Origin: Vandiemenella viatica
Lineage: Eukaryota > Arthropoda > Insecta > Orthoptera > Morabidae
Direction of reading: 5' to 3'
DNA: 64,000 nucleotides
Assembly (NCBI GenBank): GCA_031002005.1
Contig: JARYHS010009186.1
Span: 250,323,199 to 250,387,198 of the forward strand
Of this stretch, positions 41,010-51,044 are shown piece by piece. The first letter of the stretch is position 1. The number at the start of each line of letters is the position of its first letter. The position numbers and the translations under genes were made by a program. The notes under the pieces are model-generated. The model was given only the letters and a program-made list of their open reading frames with translations, made no database searches and was not told the origin of the DNA.

Positions 41010-41925
41010 TAAGCAACAGTGGCAACTATTCTTCGACTGCAACGCTCCGTCAAGAAAAATGGAGCACATTCCTAACCACCAAAACTTCGCTCTATGAGAG
41101 CATCCAAGCTACCATCCCCACCAAACCGTGGTTTTATGAATGGGTCACATGTAGACGTCTAACAACAATGATCTCCAGACAGCGTTTTAACCACGGAAGA
41201 TTTCCCAGTCACCTTTTTCGACTAGGCCTAAGGGTATCTCCCCTCTGCGATTGTTCAGAGCTTGTTAAAGGAGACACCAACCACATCATATTTTTGTGTA
41301 AAAAATTTAAATCGTCCCAGGATACAATGATCAAGGAATTAGTCAACATTGGAATACCCCTCCCCACTAACCTAATTCTACTCTTGACTATTGATAACAG
41401 AGCAGTGTACACAGCCTTACCGTGTTCCTAGAAGGTGGAGATATAGATCTGTAAGACCATACCAACAGTAAACAAAATGCCAAGCACACAAGGCAGTCCA
41501 ACCAGATCTGATCACCTGGAAGAGTGTTATAGCCAGGGTGAAATAAGAGCACAAAACTTTCATCAAACAAAGGTAATCTCCAACCAAAATATAAGAACTT
41601 AAGATTTCTCACACCAGGTTGGTTTTGCCTAAGTTGTCCTACTGGAAGATATCAATAGACACATAAGGAATTGCAACAATTGCTGCAACGAAGCAGCTTA
41701 ATACTTGAAAAATTGTGATAAAGACTTGATAAGCTTGATTGAAAATTGCAATAAATAATCAAAACTGTATAGCATAAGCGTAACGATAAATAGTACTGTA
41801 CAAACAAGATTGTAATTAGCAGTCAAACCTGTAAATTATGAATTATAAAGAATCATGTAAAAAGTGATGGCTGTATGGTTAGATAACCGAATGTTAATAA
41901 AATAATAATAATAATAATAAAAAAA
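41010..41925 (+). pseudogene. I-clade-like LINE, 3' end with (TAA)n tail
   Basis: Coding text (41010-41431) reads LTTMISRQRFNHGRFPSHLF followed by RLGLRVSPLCDCSE and GDTNHIIFLCKKF. This is the cysteine/histidine-containing region after RNase H in I- and Jockey-group LINEs (the usual form is R-R--GHG-FP-HL-RLGL-DSPLCDC...D-NHI-F-CP). It ends at a stop near 41431, followed by about 450 bp of 3' UTR and a (TAA)n tail (41899-41923); TAA tails are typical of I factors. RT and endonuclease are absent, so it is 5'-truncated. Confidence 0.7.
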
Positions 41926-42504
41926 ACAACGCCACATGTTTTGGATCGAACATACTTAAAAGTGATCAGGTCGAACGAACTCCCACGATGCGTATTGCAG
42001 CAAACAGCTTGTCTTGCTATGGGTGGACGTTGTTACAGTATAATTCTGAGAAGCCTAGGGTCATCTTCGGTGGAGGTAGAGATCTGTATTCGGTGTTTAT
42101 TTATTTATTCCAACGGAAAAACCATTTTACATGAATATATCTTATGATAGCTATTTAGTAAACACAATTATCACTATTTGTGAACAATTAGTTTCAGTGA
42201 AAACAAGAAGATGACAGAAAATAGCAAGTATAGTATATCACTAAGACTAGAAAAATAATTACAGAAGAGAAAATGATTAAATATTCAAAAACTAATAATA
42301 AGACTCAACATACAACTACAGAAGTTGTGACGGTACAGCCACTTCTTAAATTTTCCGTGTATTGTGACGTCATATTTGCGATTCGCCGTTGTGGCTACGT
42401 GCGTTAAGGCGTTCCCACACTGCATGGAATAGATAAAATGCGTCTAGATTGGAGTACTGCACCTCACCCATCCGTTTACGGTTTTTAGACAGTTTCTCGC
42501 AGTC
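41926..42504. other. Non-coding, nothing recognised
   Basis: No recognised gene or repeat before the family S half-copy at 42505. Confidence 0.5.
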
Positions 42505-42554
42505 ACTCACAAGGGACATCTTTTACTTATAACGTTCGGAACCACACGAAAACA
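42505..42554 (+). repeat. Family S, left part, ending in the retrotransposon TSD
   Basis: CAAGGGACATCTTTTACTT and GTTCGGAACCACACGAAAAC match family S at 26735-26786. The last 11 bases (ACACGAAAACA, 42544-42554) are duplicated at 47518-47528 on the other side of the retrotransposon. Confidence 0.8.
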
Positions 42555-42768
42555 CAACATGGACATCTAAAACTTATGCGCATCGTTGTTGATATTGTTG
42601 TGAGAATTTATTGTTTATTCGCTATTGTTGTGACACATTCGTAGTTGTCAGACTGTTATCTAGAACAATTAGTGAATTACGTATTGTGAGACGTCGCGGA
42701 AAAAAGACTAGGTTTTCCGTAGTGTGTTTTACACATCTGAGGCAAAAGTTGCCTCCTGCCGGCCAACG

Positions 42769-43023
42769 GATTTCGCCTACCGGCGGACACCCCCTGCCCA
42801 CGGACTCTGCCTGACCTCGGACTTCGCCTGACATCGGACTTCGCCTGCCCTCGGGCTTTACGTGCCCTCGGGCTTCGCCTGCCCACTGACTTCGCGTGCC
42901 CACGGACTTCGCGTGCCCACGGACTTCGCCTGCTCACCGACTTCGCGTGCTCACCGACTTCGCCTGCTCACCGACTTCGCCTGCTCACGGACTCGCCTGC
43001 TCACGGACTTCGCCTGCCAACTG
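42769..43023 (+). repeat. 17-bp tandem repeat in LINE V 5' leader, ~15 copies
   Basis: Consensus CTTCGCCTGCCCACGGA, with variants; one unit is 16 bases. Because 17 is not a multiple of 3, three units make a 17-codon period, which keeps frames open on both strands and explains the spurious arginine/serine-rich frames here. Tandem 5' leaders are often promoter-bearing in non-LTR elements; that role is inferred. Confidence 0.92.
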
Positions 43024-43067
43024 GTAACGCCTGCTCCCCAACTGCTGCACATCCACCGGACACACCA

Positions 43068-44408
43068 ATGTACGGTAACGCTATGGACCTTTCAGACACC
43101 AACCCTACCATCCTTCCACCCACTGTCACTACTAGCCCCCACTTCTACACCATGGCTACATCTTCAGTTATTACTACAACCACCATCAGCACCACCACCA
43201 CCACCTCCTCATCAATCATCTGCCCCGCTGCATCTGAAGGCATTCATCAAAATCTTCCACAGATAGTTCAGAAACCACCACGTGGCACCAGCTATCTTCA
43301 AACTGCCAGAAATAATGCAAAACCCTACGAACAGATCAAAAGTGGCTCATTACCATCGCCACAAACCTCCTTATCCAATAGTGCAACAACCGCATACGAA
43401 GTTATGGACACTTCATCATCACCTCCATCCACGTCACAGACTATTCATACATACCTACTAAAAGGGACCTTCCCTGAATATATGAACAGTAAAACCCTAA
43501 GCAAATTCATCAAACGACATATACCCAACATTTCTATCCATCAACTTATCCCCACTAAAAACGGTATGATCATCAAGAGTAATGAACCAGACTTCCCTAA
43601 ATTACTTAAAAACAAAATTGGACTACCTTCATTTGGCGACAACGCCAACTTAACAACTGTCACCTCATCCCCACCAAAACAACCAACCCCACCTAGAAGA
43701 CCTCCTACACTCACAGCCGTCATCCGAGGAGTAGACCCAACAATAACTGAAGAAGAGGTAGTCGCCGAACTCAACTCGAACGACGAATTACATGTTCGAA
43801 AAGCCCTCCGAATCAAGAACAGCTTAGGACCCACTTACATGATCAGAGTACTAACTGAAGACGCATCAACAATTGATCAACTGCTTAGAAATGGAGCCAT
43901 AATCTACCATCAAAAACATAGAGTGGAACCATCAAAAACCCCTTCCCCCCAACCCACACTGTGTGCACGTTGTCTACAATACAATGACCACCTAACGGCA
44001 AACTGCAAGAACACCCCTATCTGTCCACACTGCAAAGAGAACCACTTCTTAAAAGCTTGCCCAAACCTTCAGAAAACTCCCACCTGCAATACTTGTGACC
44101 AAAACCATCCTACCTATTCCATTAAATGCAAATCAAAGCCAGCGCCTACCAAAGCAGAACTCACAGTACCCCTCCGACCCATTGATCCTCCCACACCACC
44201 CACCAACTCCATCCGTCCTCCACCGACCATAGAAGATATCCTAAGATTCATGACAATCACATTACAAAACCTAAATCCCTTCTCCCGTGAACACACCCTG
44301 GCGCAAATTTCAATTGCAGCAAAAGCAGTATTTGGAATACAAATAAACGCCACCTACTCTCACAATAACGCCCACTTCCAATTTCTGCCCCTAGAAACCC
44401 TCGTCTAA
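43068..44408 (+). CDS. LINE V ORF1, gag-like nucleic-acid-binding protein
   Basis: 446 residues. The first 130 are low-complexity, rich in Ser, Thr and Pro (the STTTTTS region). A segment around residues 130-190 (IHTYLLKGTFPEYM, FIKRHIPNISIHQLI) and an RRM-like segment around 215-290 (LTAVIRGVDPTITEEEVVAE, TYMIRVLTEDA) follow. Three cysteine/histidine knuckles come next, about residues 303-350: CARCLQYNDHLTANC, CPHCKENHFLKAC and CNTCDQNHPTYSIKC. This layout is that of Jockey-clade Gag proteins, which bind the element RNA and form the transport particle. The start ATG at 43068 lies just after the tandem repeats; an alternative in-frame ATG occurs a few codons later (43083). The frame is intact. 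Confidence 0.9.
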   Translation: MYGNAMDLSDTNPTILPPTVTTSPHFYTMATSSVITTTTISTTTTTSSSIICPAASEGIHQNLPQIVQKPPRGTSYLQTARNNAKPYEQIKSGSLPSPQTSLSNSATTAYEVMDTSSSPPSTSQTIHTYLLKGTFPEYMNSKTLSKFIKRHIPNISIHQLIPTKNGMIIKSNEPDFPKLLKNKIGLPSFGDNANLTTVTSSPPKQPTPPRRPPTLTAVIRGVDPTITEEEVVAELNSNDELHVRKALRIKNSLGPTYMIRVLTEDASTIDQLLRNGAIIYHQKHRVEPSKTPSPQPTLCARCLQYNDHLTANCKNTPICPHCKENHFLKACPNLQKTPTCNTCDQNHPTYSIKCKSKPAPTKAELTVPLRPIDPPTPPTNSIRPPPTIEDILRFMTITLQNLNPFSREHTLAQISIAAKAVFGIQINATYSHNNAHFQFLPLETLV

Positions 44409-44442
44409 ACCCACCAACTCCACAACTAGAACTATTCCTAAT

Positions 44443-47256
44443 ATGCCACTTTCCCACAATATACTTTTCAATAATATCCGATCACTCCCAACGAACAAAA
44501 ACCTCCTCCTGCATACCCTCGCTACACACGACATCCATTGCTTTATGCTCAATGAAACCTTCCTCCAACCCCACCATCACATCCGTATGTCACCCTACCA
44601 GCTCACCCGAACCGACAACCCAGCGCCTATAGCACGCGGGGGAGTGGCCATTGGCTATAAGCATCATATCCCCATCAAAATACACCCACCACTCAACCAT
44701 CCATCTGAACATATCATTGCCACAGTCTTTCTCAAATCCCTCACAGTCACCCTTGTCACCATATACATTCGACCCGGTGTTCCCCTCCCTTTAAATTTTA
44801 TATCATATATAGATAAACATTACAGCTCATACATCATCATGGCAGATATCAATATCCATAGCCGCACCCAGCAAGAACTTCATCAATTTCATAACATCCT
44901 AACCGCCATGAGAGGTGACATCATTAACATCCCATTACCCACACGTCCCGAATCAAACACAACCCCTGACGTAGTTATAGCTTCTCCCAATATACTAACC
45001 CGCTCCACCCTTCATGTCCTCGATCCAATCGGCAGTGATCACCTCCCCATTATGCTTTCCATCCAGTACAATGCCCCCCACACCCCGCACCCACCCAACC
45101 CCACACCCCATAAATATATTCAAAACTACAATAAAACCAACTGGAAAGACTACAGGAAATACATAGACGACCAGATAGCGACAGACAACCCAAATATCAT
45201 AGACGCAGACAGCCTACTTAGAACCGCCGAATACCTCCAACGTACAATCACAGACGCTACTGCCGCTCATATCCCCTTGACTCCTATCACCCCTCACAAA
45301 CCATCACTATCCAGACGAGCCCTTCAACTTCTTCATATCTCACGTCGCCTCTTCCGCACCTACCTAAGAACCCATGACCGTCAGCTACTCACCCTCCACC
45401 GACAACTCCAGCGAACAGTCCGCAACTGTATCGCCGCTCAGAAAAGACGCACATGGAGGGACACCTGCAACCAACTAAGCCAAAAATATTCGCAAAACTC
45501 CTCCCAATACTGGTCCACCTTCCGCCGCTTAACTGGTCTCAAACCCGCCCCCAACTACCCCCTCCTCCACAACAACCTTCCTGTCCCCGACAACACTCAA
45601 AAAGCCAACCTCTTCGCCAACCTACTTGAAACCATCCACACTGTCCCAAACGACCCCAAATTCGACTACACAGACTCCCATATCATCGAACAGCGTGCCA
45701 ACCCTACATCACCTCCCCTCCTACCCGACTTCAACTACATTCAAACCGTCAGCCGTACTGGACTTAACACCCCTATCACAGCTAATGACATCCTATCCGT
45801 CCTCAGCACGAAGAAAAATACTGCCCCGGGCCCAGATTCAATCACTTATCGCCACATTAAAGAAGCACCCCGCTCTTTCCATCAACTTCTAGCTCATCTA
45901 TATACAAACGTACTATACTCTGGCATCTATCCCCCAAAATGGAAATCTTCAAAAATCCTTATGTTCCCCAAACCTAACAAACCCACATCAGATCCGAACT
46001 CATACCGCCCCATCAGCCTCACCTCCGTCTTCAGCAAAACATTTGAAACCATACTATCACGACGTATCCACAAACATCTATCACAACACTCTCTCCTATC
46101 CCCCGCCCAGTGTGGCTTCCGTCCAAACCTATCGACCCAAGATCAACTCCTCAGACTTATGCACCTTCTGACCACCCACATCAACACCCACAGATCAGCA
46201 ATACTTATACTATTAGATATTGAAAAGGCTTTTGATCGAGTATGGCACGCTGGCCTCATTTTCAAATTGCAAACCTTCGCCCTTCCTATCACCTACATTC
46301 GCACAATAGCTTCCTTCCTCACCAACCGTACCTCTTTCGTTTCCATAAACAACATTCTCTCCCGCATCTTCACCATGACCGCAGGTGTCCCCCAAGGGTC
46401 TGTCCTGTCGCCCCTCTTATACATCATGTACATAACCGATATACCCATTCCCGCACCACCTACATATATCCTTAAGTACGCCGATGACACCGCCTACCTC
46501 GCCGTTCATAAAACCCTTCAACAGTCGGAGAAAGCCCTACAGATCATACTAGACTGCTTCGTCAAATGGTGCAACCGCTGGCGACTAATAATTAATCCCA
46601 ATAAAACACAAGCCATTATTTTTGGAAAAACTAGTAAAAGATACAGGCTCGCTGATTTTAACATAACCATATACAATCATCCCATCCAGCTACAACCCAC
46701 AGTTACATACCTAGGAATCACCCTCGACCGACATCTTACATGGACACCTCATCTTAGAACCATCAACTCCAAAGCCCAAACCCGCCTAAACCTTTTAAAA
46801 TTACTTACTGGAACATCCTGGGGACTACATAGCCAGGTCATCATAAATACATACAAAGCATTTCTTCGCCCCATCCTAACTTATGGTCACCTCTCATGGC
46901 TCTCCGCCCCTGATCACTTCTACAATAGACTCCAAATAATAGAACGCCACGCCCTCCGAATCGCCTACCGAATAAGACTACCTTCTCCTACCCAACAGCT
47001 TTATACCAGAATGCGTTTTCCTCACATACTGATCCACATAGAATCCCTCCGGCTAAAATATGCTATCAATAGCCTTCTAAACAAAAATCCTATAACTCAC
47101 CGCCTACTTAAAGAACCACTTCATCTCCCCTCCTGTTACAAACAGATCCCACCAACACTGCACCTCCAAAATATCCTTTATATAACCCAGCACAGAGACC
47201 GACCACCTACAATACCTCAACAAGAGAAGAGAACAAAAATTTACCCCACTCTGTGA
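44443..47256 (+). CDS. LINE V ORF2, AP-type endonuclease and reverse transcriptase
   Basis: 937 residues. The N-terminal APE endonuclease has NNIRSLPTNK, MLNETFL (catalytic Glu), ARGGVAIGYK, MADINIHS (about residue 133, usually GDFN), TTPDVVIAS and IGSDHLPI (about 196-203). The RT has KPNKPTSDPNSYRPISLTS (about 509), QCGFRPNLST (about 556), LLDIEKAFDRVWH (motif A, about 589), TAGVPQGSVLSPLLY (about 645), KYADDTAYLA (active site, about 678), NPNKTQAIIFG and VTYLGITLDRHLTW. There is no RNase H domain, which is normal for Jockey. The MADIN box keeps the Asp and Asn needed for catalysis, with Ile in place of Phe. No stop or frameshift is present. It is 34 nt downstream of ORF1 in another frame, so re-initiation is the likely mode of translation. 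It nicks target DNA and copies the RNA in place. Confidence 0.95.
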   Translation: MPLSHNILFNNIRSLPTNKNLLLHTLATHDIHCFMLNETFLQPHHHIRMSPYQLTRTDNPAPIARGGVAIGYKHHIPIKIHPPLNHPSEHIIATVFLKSLTVTLVTIYIRPGVPLPLNFISYIDKHYSSYIIMADINIHSRTQQELHQFHNILTAMRGDIINIPLPTRPESNTTPDVVIASPNILTRSTLHVLDPIGSDHLPIMLSIQYNAPHTPHPPNPTPHKYIQNYNKTNWKDYRKYIDDQIATDNPNIIDADSLLRTAEYLQRTITDATAAHIPLTPITPHKPSLSRRALQLLHISRRLFRTYLRTHDRQLLTLHRQLQRTVRNCIAAQKRRTWRDTCNQLSQKYSQNSSQYWSTFRRLTGLKPAPNYPLLHNNLPVPDNTQKANLFANLLETIHTVPNDPKFDYTDSHIIEQRANPTSPPLLPDFNYIQTVSRTGLNTPITANDILSVLSTKKNTAPGPDSITYRHIKEAPRSFHQLLAHLYTNVLYSGIYPPKWKSSKILMFPKPNKPTSDPNSYRPISLTSVFSKTFETILSRRIHKHLSQHSLLSPAQCGFRPNLSTQDQLLRLMHLLTTHINTHRSAILILLDIEKAFDRVWHAGLIFKLQTFALPITYIRTIASFLTNRTSFVSINNILSRIFTMTAGVPQGSVLSPLLYIMYITDIPIPAPPTYILKYADDTAYLAVHKTLQQSEKALQIILDCFVKWCNRWRLIINPNKTQAIIFGKTSKRYRLADFNITIYNHPIQLQPTVTYLGITLDRHLTWTPHLRTINSKAQTRLNLLKLLTGTSWGLHSQVIINTYKAFLRPILTYGHLSWLSAPDHFYNRLQIIERHALRIAYRIRLPSPTQQLYTRMRFPHILIHIESLRLKYAINSLLNKNPITHRLLKEPLHLPSCYKQIPPTLHLQNILYITQHRDRPPTIPQQEKRTKIYPTL

Positions 47257-47517
47257 ATGACATCAAAATCGCCTACTACTAGCCACAAATCTGCAAGAAA
47301 AGCAAACAAAATATTGTACAAAACTACAACTTTGATCATGTAACAACTTAATGCAAATCAACTGTATAATTTTTGTAAAAGTGTAAACATTCCTTTACGA
47401 AAATCTATTGTAAACTATATTATCATTTGGCTGAAGAGCACGACATGTGTGCTGCCAGCCCGCTTCCCCCATTAAGGGGGATGAATGAAATGACAATAAA
47501 TATATATATATATATAT
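47257..47517 (+). other. LINE V 3' UTR and tail
   Basis: Contains GCTGAAGAGCACGACATGTG, the small hairpin-like CCCCCATTAAGGGGG, then GAATGAAATGACAATAAA and a (TA)n end. The CCCCCATTAAGGGGG stem may be recognised by the RT; this is inference. Confidence 0.7.
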
Positions 47518-47620
47518 ACACGAAAACATACTTGGAATCACAAGATATCGTAATTAAAGGAGAAGTGTTAATTCAATACAAGACGTATTCTACCTCAAGT
47601 AACTTACTGATTTTGTAAGA
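47518..47620 (+). repeat. Family S, right part
   Basis: Begins with the TSD ACACGAAAACA and continues as worn family S, including ATTCTACCTCAAGTAAC at about 47588-47604. Confidence 0.75.
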
Positions 47621-47960
47621 CTACAATGTGCCATACCACAAGTGAAGATACGTGATCGTTATTTCATCATGAAACTTCACTCTGTGATTAAAAATAAATT
47701 TTCAGCACCTACGCATAAGCTAGGGCTGTTGATATTTTTAAAAATATCGGATTTTCGATGTATCGATATTTTAAAAAGTATCAATATCGGCTGTCGATAT
47801 ATCGGAAAAGTATCGATGTATCGAAAAATCGATACTTTTATAAATGCAATTTCGTTAAATCAAACCTTGTAAAAATAAGGTTGTCCACTGATTAACAGAC
47901 GTGCGATTTTGCTCCTAATCAGTTTTTCACTTTCGAATGATTTCTCTTGGGGGTTGTTGA

Positions 47961-48753
47961 TAGGGATGGCGATTCTCTCCGAAAAAGATCGATTTCTAAA
48001 TTGATTCGAATCGAAGTTTGATAAATCGATTCACAAAAAAATCGAGGTCCTAAAGATCGATTTTCTAAAAATCGATCTTTTTCAAAAAAAATAATTTTCG
48101 TGTTCATGCTTTTAATACATTTCCAATCATGGAAAACAAAAAGGACACTATAATAATCGATCTTTTATAATTTTTAAACTAATTAATAATTTGTTTTGCA
48201 ACTAAATGAAAGTATCAGGTATACAAAGAGACATTCATGTCACAAATTTGTTGGTTACATAAAACAGTTTTGAAATGATATAGCTTACAGTTCCCAGTGT
48301 TTAATGTCCAAGCTATCCAGGAACAACACTTTGTCCAGTCTAATAGGATCCATGAATTTCCGTTCATCACTTGCGATGTTGCTGGCAATAAAAAAAAAAG
48401 GCGCTCGCAAGGTGCTGATGATTCCACTGCACATATACGTCTTGACTGTTGAGTAAAAGTGACGATATTTTGATTTATTTGTTTTTGATTTTTGTTCTTG
48501 CCAGTAAAGTATATGATCATACTTCAGGTACACAAATGCTTGCAATAAATAGCGTTTAAATTCTTTGTTTAAACGCTGACTTTCATGTGCAGGTGCATTA
48601 CAAGTAGGAAGTAGTTTTTTTCACATTCGATTTTCACGGGTGAAATATCGATTCACTGGATCGATTCAGTACTATAAATCGATTTAAAAAAATCGATTTT
48701 TTGGGTCCAAAAGATCGATTCTTCGATTAATTGATCTCAGATCGCCATCCCTA
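47961..48753. mobile_element. hAT element (hAT-4, nested)
   Basis: Ends TAGGGATGGCGAT and its exact reverse complement; perfect 8-bp TSD GTTGTTGA (47953-47960, 48754-48761). ATCGAT motifs (mostly AAATCGATTT or AGATCGAT) occur four times near the left and five times near the right end. It inserted into hAT-3. Its centre keeps a minus-strand transposase 3' end. Confidence 0.95.
48285..48500 (-). pseudogene. hAT transposase C-terminal dimerisation domain remnant
   Basis: The minus strand reads CAVESSAPCERLFF, then after a shift in a T/A run FIASNIASDERKFMDPIRLD followed by KVLFLDSLDIKHWEL and a stop at 48285. This is the S-x-P-x-ERLFS-A--I---R--L-P---E-L-FL pattern of the hAT C-terminal dimerisation region. 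One frameshift lies in the homopolymer near 48390-48400. The BED finger and catalytic core have been deleted, which explains why this is an internal-deletion derivative. It sits inside the hAT-4 ends in the expected place (3' end of the gene near one terminus). Confidence 0.85.
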
Positions 48754-49445
48754 GTTGTTGATTTTTTATTAAAAGATTTTGACTATTATATGTGTCATGA
48801 TTTTCATAAAAATTAATAAAATTTATAAATTCGAAATAGCTTCGTGGCAAATCTTATTGTGTGTATTTTTAAGATTGATAAGCAATACAGTTGAGACATT
48901 TGTTTAGGTAGAAGTTTAACTATCATAGCATGCATTATGGCCAAGTTACATAACTTTTTTTAATAAGATTTTTTGGTGGTATTTCATGTTTTGTATGTTT
49001 ATAGCTTATTCTGAGTTGTCTTATTTTTCTTGCTCTAATTTTTGCATAGTAACAACTATTTGTTATTTACACTTCCCACTAATTTCAAGTTGGACTTTCC
49101 TGGAGATTTCGCACACTCATTTCAAACAATGGGCATGGGTGAGCGATACCTTGGCTGCACTGTTTTCATCATCGGAGTAGACTTGGTACCTGTAACTTCC
49201 AAATTAATAACAGAAACGTAGTAACATTTACTTAAGCTTGCTGATCTCTAGGCGTAACAGAAATTTGAGGGACAAAGTGTCATTCAGAGCAAAAGAAAAA
49301 TGTTAAATTACTTTAAAAAATATCGAAGCCGATATCCAGATTTCAGTTTAGAAATATCGGCCTAAAAAATATCACTCATAAATATCGATATTTTCAAAAA
49401 ATAATATCGATATTTCGATATATTATCAACAGTCCTAGTATAAGC

Positions 49446-50375
49446 CTATGTTGTAATACGGTTGGCGAAAGCCATGATGCCCTGCAGTATTTTGAGACAG
49501 CAGTGAAGGAAGCAACCGCAGCCTCTACACCAGTCAGGGTACCTAGGCCAGCACCCACTCTACAACTTCCTCCCCACCTACTAGCGGAAATCCGGCACAA
49601 AAACCGGATTGCTAGAGAGTTGAAGCTCACAAGAATTCCAGAGACTAGAAGACTGCTAAATCGTTTACAGAGGGAGATTAAAGCTTCCCTGATACAGCAC
49701 CGGAAACAACAGTGGGACGCAAGAGTATCCATGCTCCATCCGGAGGATGGACTCTGTGACAGTAAACAAGACTCACCAGGCGAAGGCAGCGAATCCCCCC
49801 ACTGCAAAGTGAGAGACGCCTAGCCGTCACCCCAGAGGAAAAGGCCAATGCACTAGCTGACGTCTTCGAGAAAATCTTCAGACTATCACAAGCCAACGTG
49901 GATCCAATCCGCTTGGCAGCAGTCCATCGATGTCTGAGAGTTTTCCTCGACACCGAAAACGAACACCAAATAGATGAGATCACCCCAGAAGAGGTAGCCG
50001 GATGCCTGTCAAAGCTGCACCCACGCAAAGCCCCAGGGTGCGACGACATCTGCAACCCTCTCCTCAGGCACTTACTGCCGGAGGCCTTAGTACACCTTGC
50101 TGCCATATTCAACTCCATCCTGAGACGACAGCTCTACCCTCGACTGTGGAAACACGCGATAATAGTGGGAATACACAAGACCGGCAAGGAACCACTCCTA
50201 CCGCAGAACTACAGGCGCATTAGTTTACTCCCTGCCATCAGCAAAGTTTTTGAACGGTTGTTCCTTTAAACGACTGTCCGCCTTTATCGAGGACACCAAT
50301 GTCATCCCAAACCACCAGTTGGGATTTCGACGTGGTCACTCCACCACCCAGCAGTTGATGCAGGTAACTGAAGTG
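49446..50375 (+). pseudogene. Jockey-type LINE (family U), 5' half of RT
   Basis: Reads LLAEIRHKNRIARELKLTR (linker between endonuclease and RT), VTPEEKANALADVFEKIFR, ITPEEVAGCLSKLHPRKAPG, LHAIIVGIHKTGK-like text and NYRRISLLPAISKVFERLFL (RT fingers, 49898-50269), then out of frame HQLGFRRGHSTTQQLM to about 50370. There are frameshifts near 49800 and 50268. It is split from its continuation (51045-52030) by the solo LTR. Most of the endonuclease is missing. Confidence 0.85.
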
Positions 50376-50623
50376 TGTAACATATGCTACCACCCCAATT
50401 ACGAAATTAATTAATTTTTAAATATTATTTTGTTAAGTGTAATTAATTATCATTTAAATATTGATTGTAATGATGTACAGGATGTAATTTCGAAGCTTGA
50501 GGAATCCACAGATTAAAACATTGTCAGTGGGTAGTATAAGTATATCTTTGAAAAGAATGAGATAGAAAATCTTTGGTCTGGTGTGAGAGATTCTTAAATA
50601 ATGAAAAAAAGAAGGAAGGTGTG

Positions 50624-50656
<33 letters not shown>

Positions 50657-51044
50657 TAATAAAAAAAAGTTGTAGGTTTTGGACTGTGAGTGTCGCAGTA
50701 ACATTATATCAATGTGTTAGTAGTTCGAGGAGTCATGTATTATAATTGTGTTTTGTTTTGTTTGCGAGCTTTGAATTGATTATTTATTTTAAAAACAGTT
50801 GAGAATATACGCTAACAACTTGGAGTTGTAACTTCTGTAGAATTAGCGACCATTTGATGAGCTATTTTATTACCATTGAATATCTTTAAATATTAAAGAG
50901 AAATTACCTCTACTCTGTGTACTTGGATCAAAAGGCGACGTATTTAGGGCCACGTCGTCATAAGACCTACAGAGCTACAAGCAAATTAATTAATGGAATT
51001 TGCTCGGCTTCAATTGGATGAATTTTAAGTGAATGGAGGTTACA
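50376..51044. mobile_element. Probable solo LTR of an LTR retrotransposon
   Basis: A 669-bp insert interrupts LINE U coding text exactly between QVTEV and VTQAF. It starts TGTAACATATG and ends GGAGGTTACA, so it has TG...CA ends and a 6-bp inverted TGTAAC/GTTACA. Flanking tetramers AGTG and AGCG could be a TSD with one change; removing the insert with one copy restores the LINE reading. The inside has a (GT)n, a long poly-A and no coding frame. Recombination between two LTRs would leave this. Confidence 0.75.

Larger units (their letters stand above)
42555..47517 (+). mobile_element. Full-length Jockey-type non-LTR retrotransposon (LINE V)
   Basis: About 4.96 kb, bounded by an 11-bp TSD (ACACGAAAACA at 42544-42554 and 47518-47528). 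Rejoining the flanks restores a continuous family S copy, which confirms the borders. The order is 5' leader with 17-bp tandem repeats, ORF1 (gag-like), 34-nt gap, ORF2 (endonuclease/RT), 260-bp 3' UTR, and a tail of AATGACAATAAATATATA. Both ORFs are intact, and the sense strand is strikingly poor in G and rich in A and C. It is the only element in the window that looks potentially competent to move. Confidence 0.92.
47721..49437. mobile_element. hAT element (hAT-3, outer)
   Basis: Ends TAGGGCTGTTGATA (left) and, reversed, TAGGACTGTTGATA (right). The flanking octamers GCATAAGC and GTATAAGC are an 8-bp TSD with one mismatch. Both ends carry many ATATCGAT/TATCGATA motifs over about 120 bp. It contains the complete inner hAT element at 47961-48753; without that it is about 0.92 kb and non-coding. 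Confidence 0.85.

Noticed and set aside
42622..42937. Arg/Ser/Gly-rich minus-strand frames of 86-93 codons
   Set aside because: Antisense reading of the 17-bp tandem repeat; the periodicity alone keeps the frame open.
42769..43023. CRISPR-like array of short repeats
   Set aside because: The 17-bp units are directly tandem with no spacers and sit in a retrotransposon leader of a eukaryotic genome.
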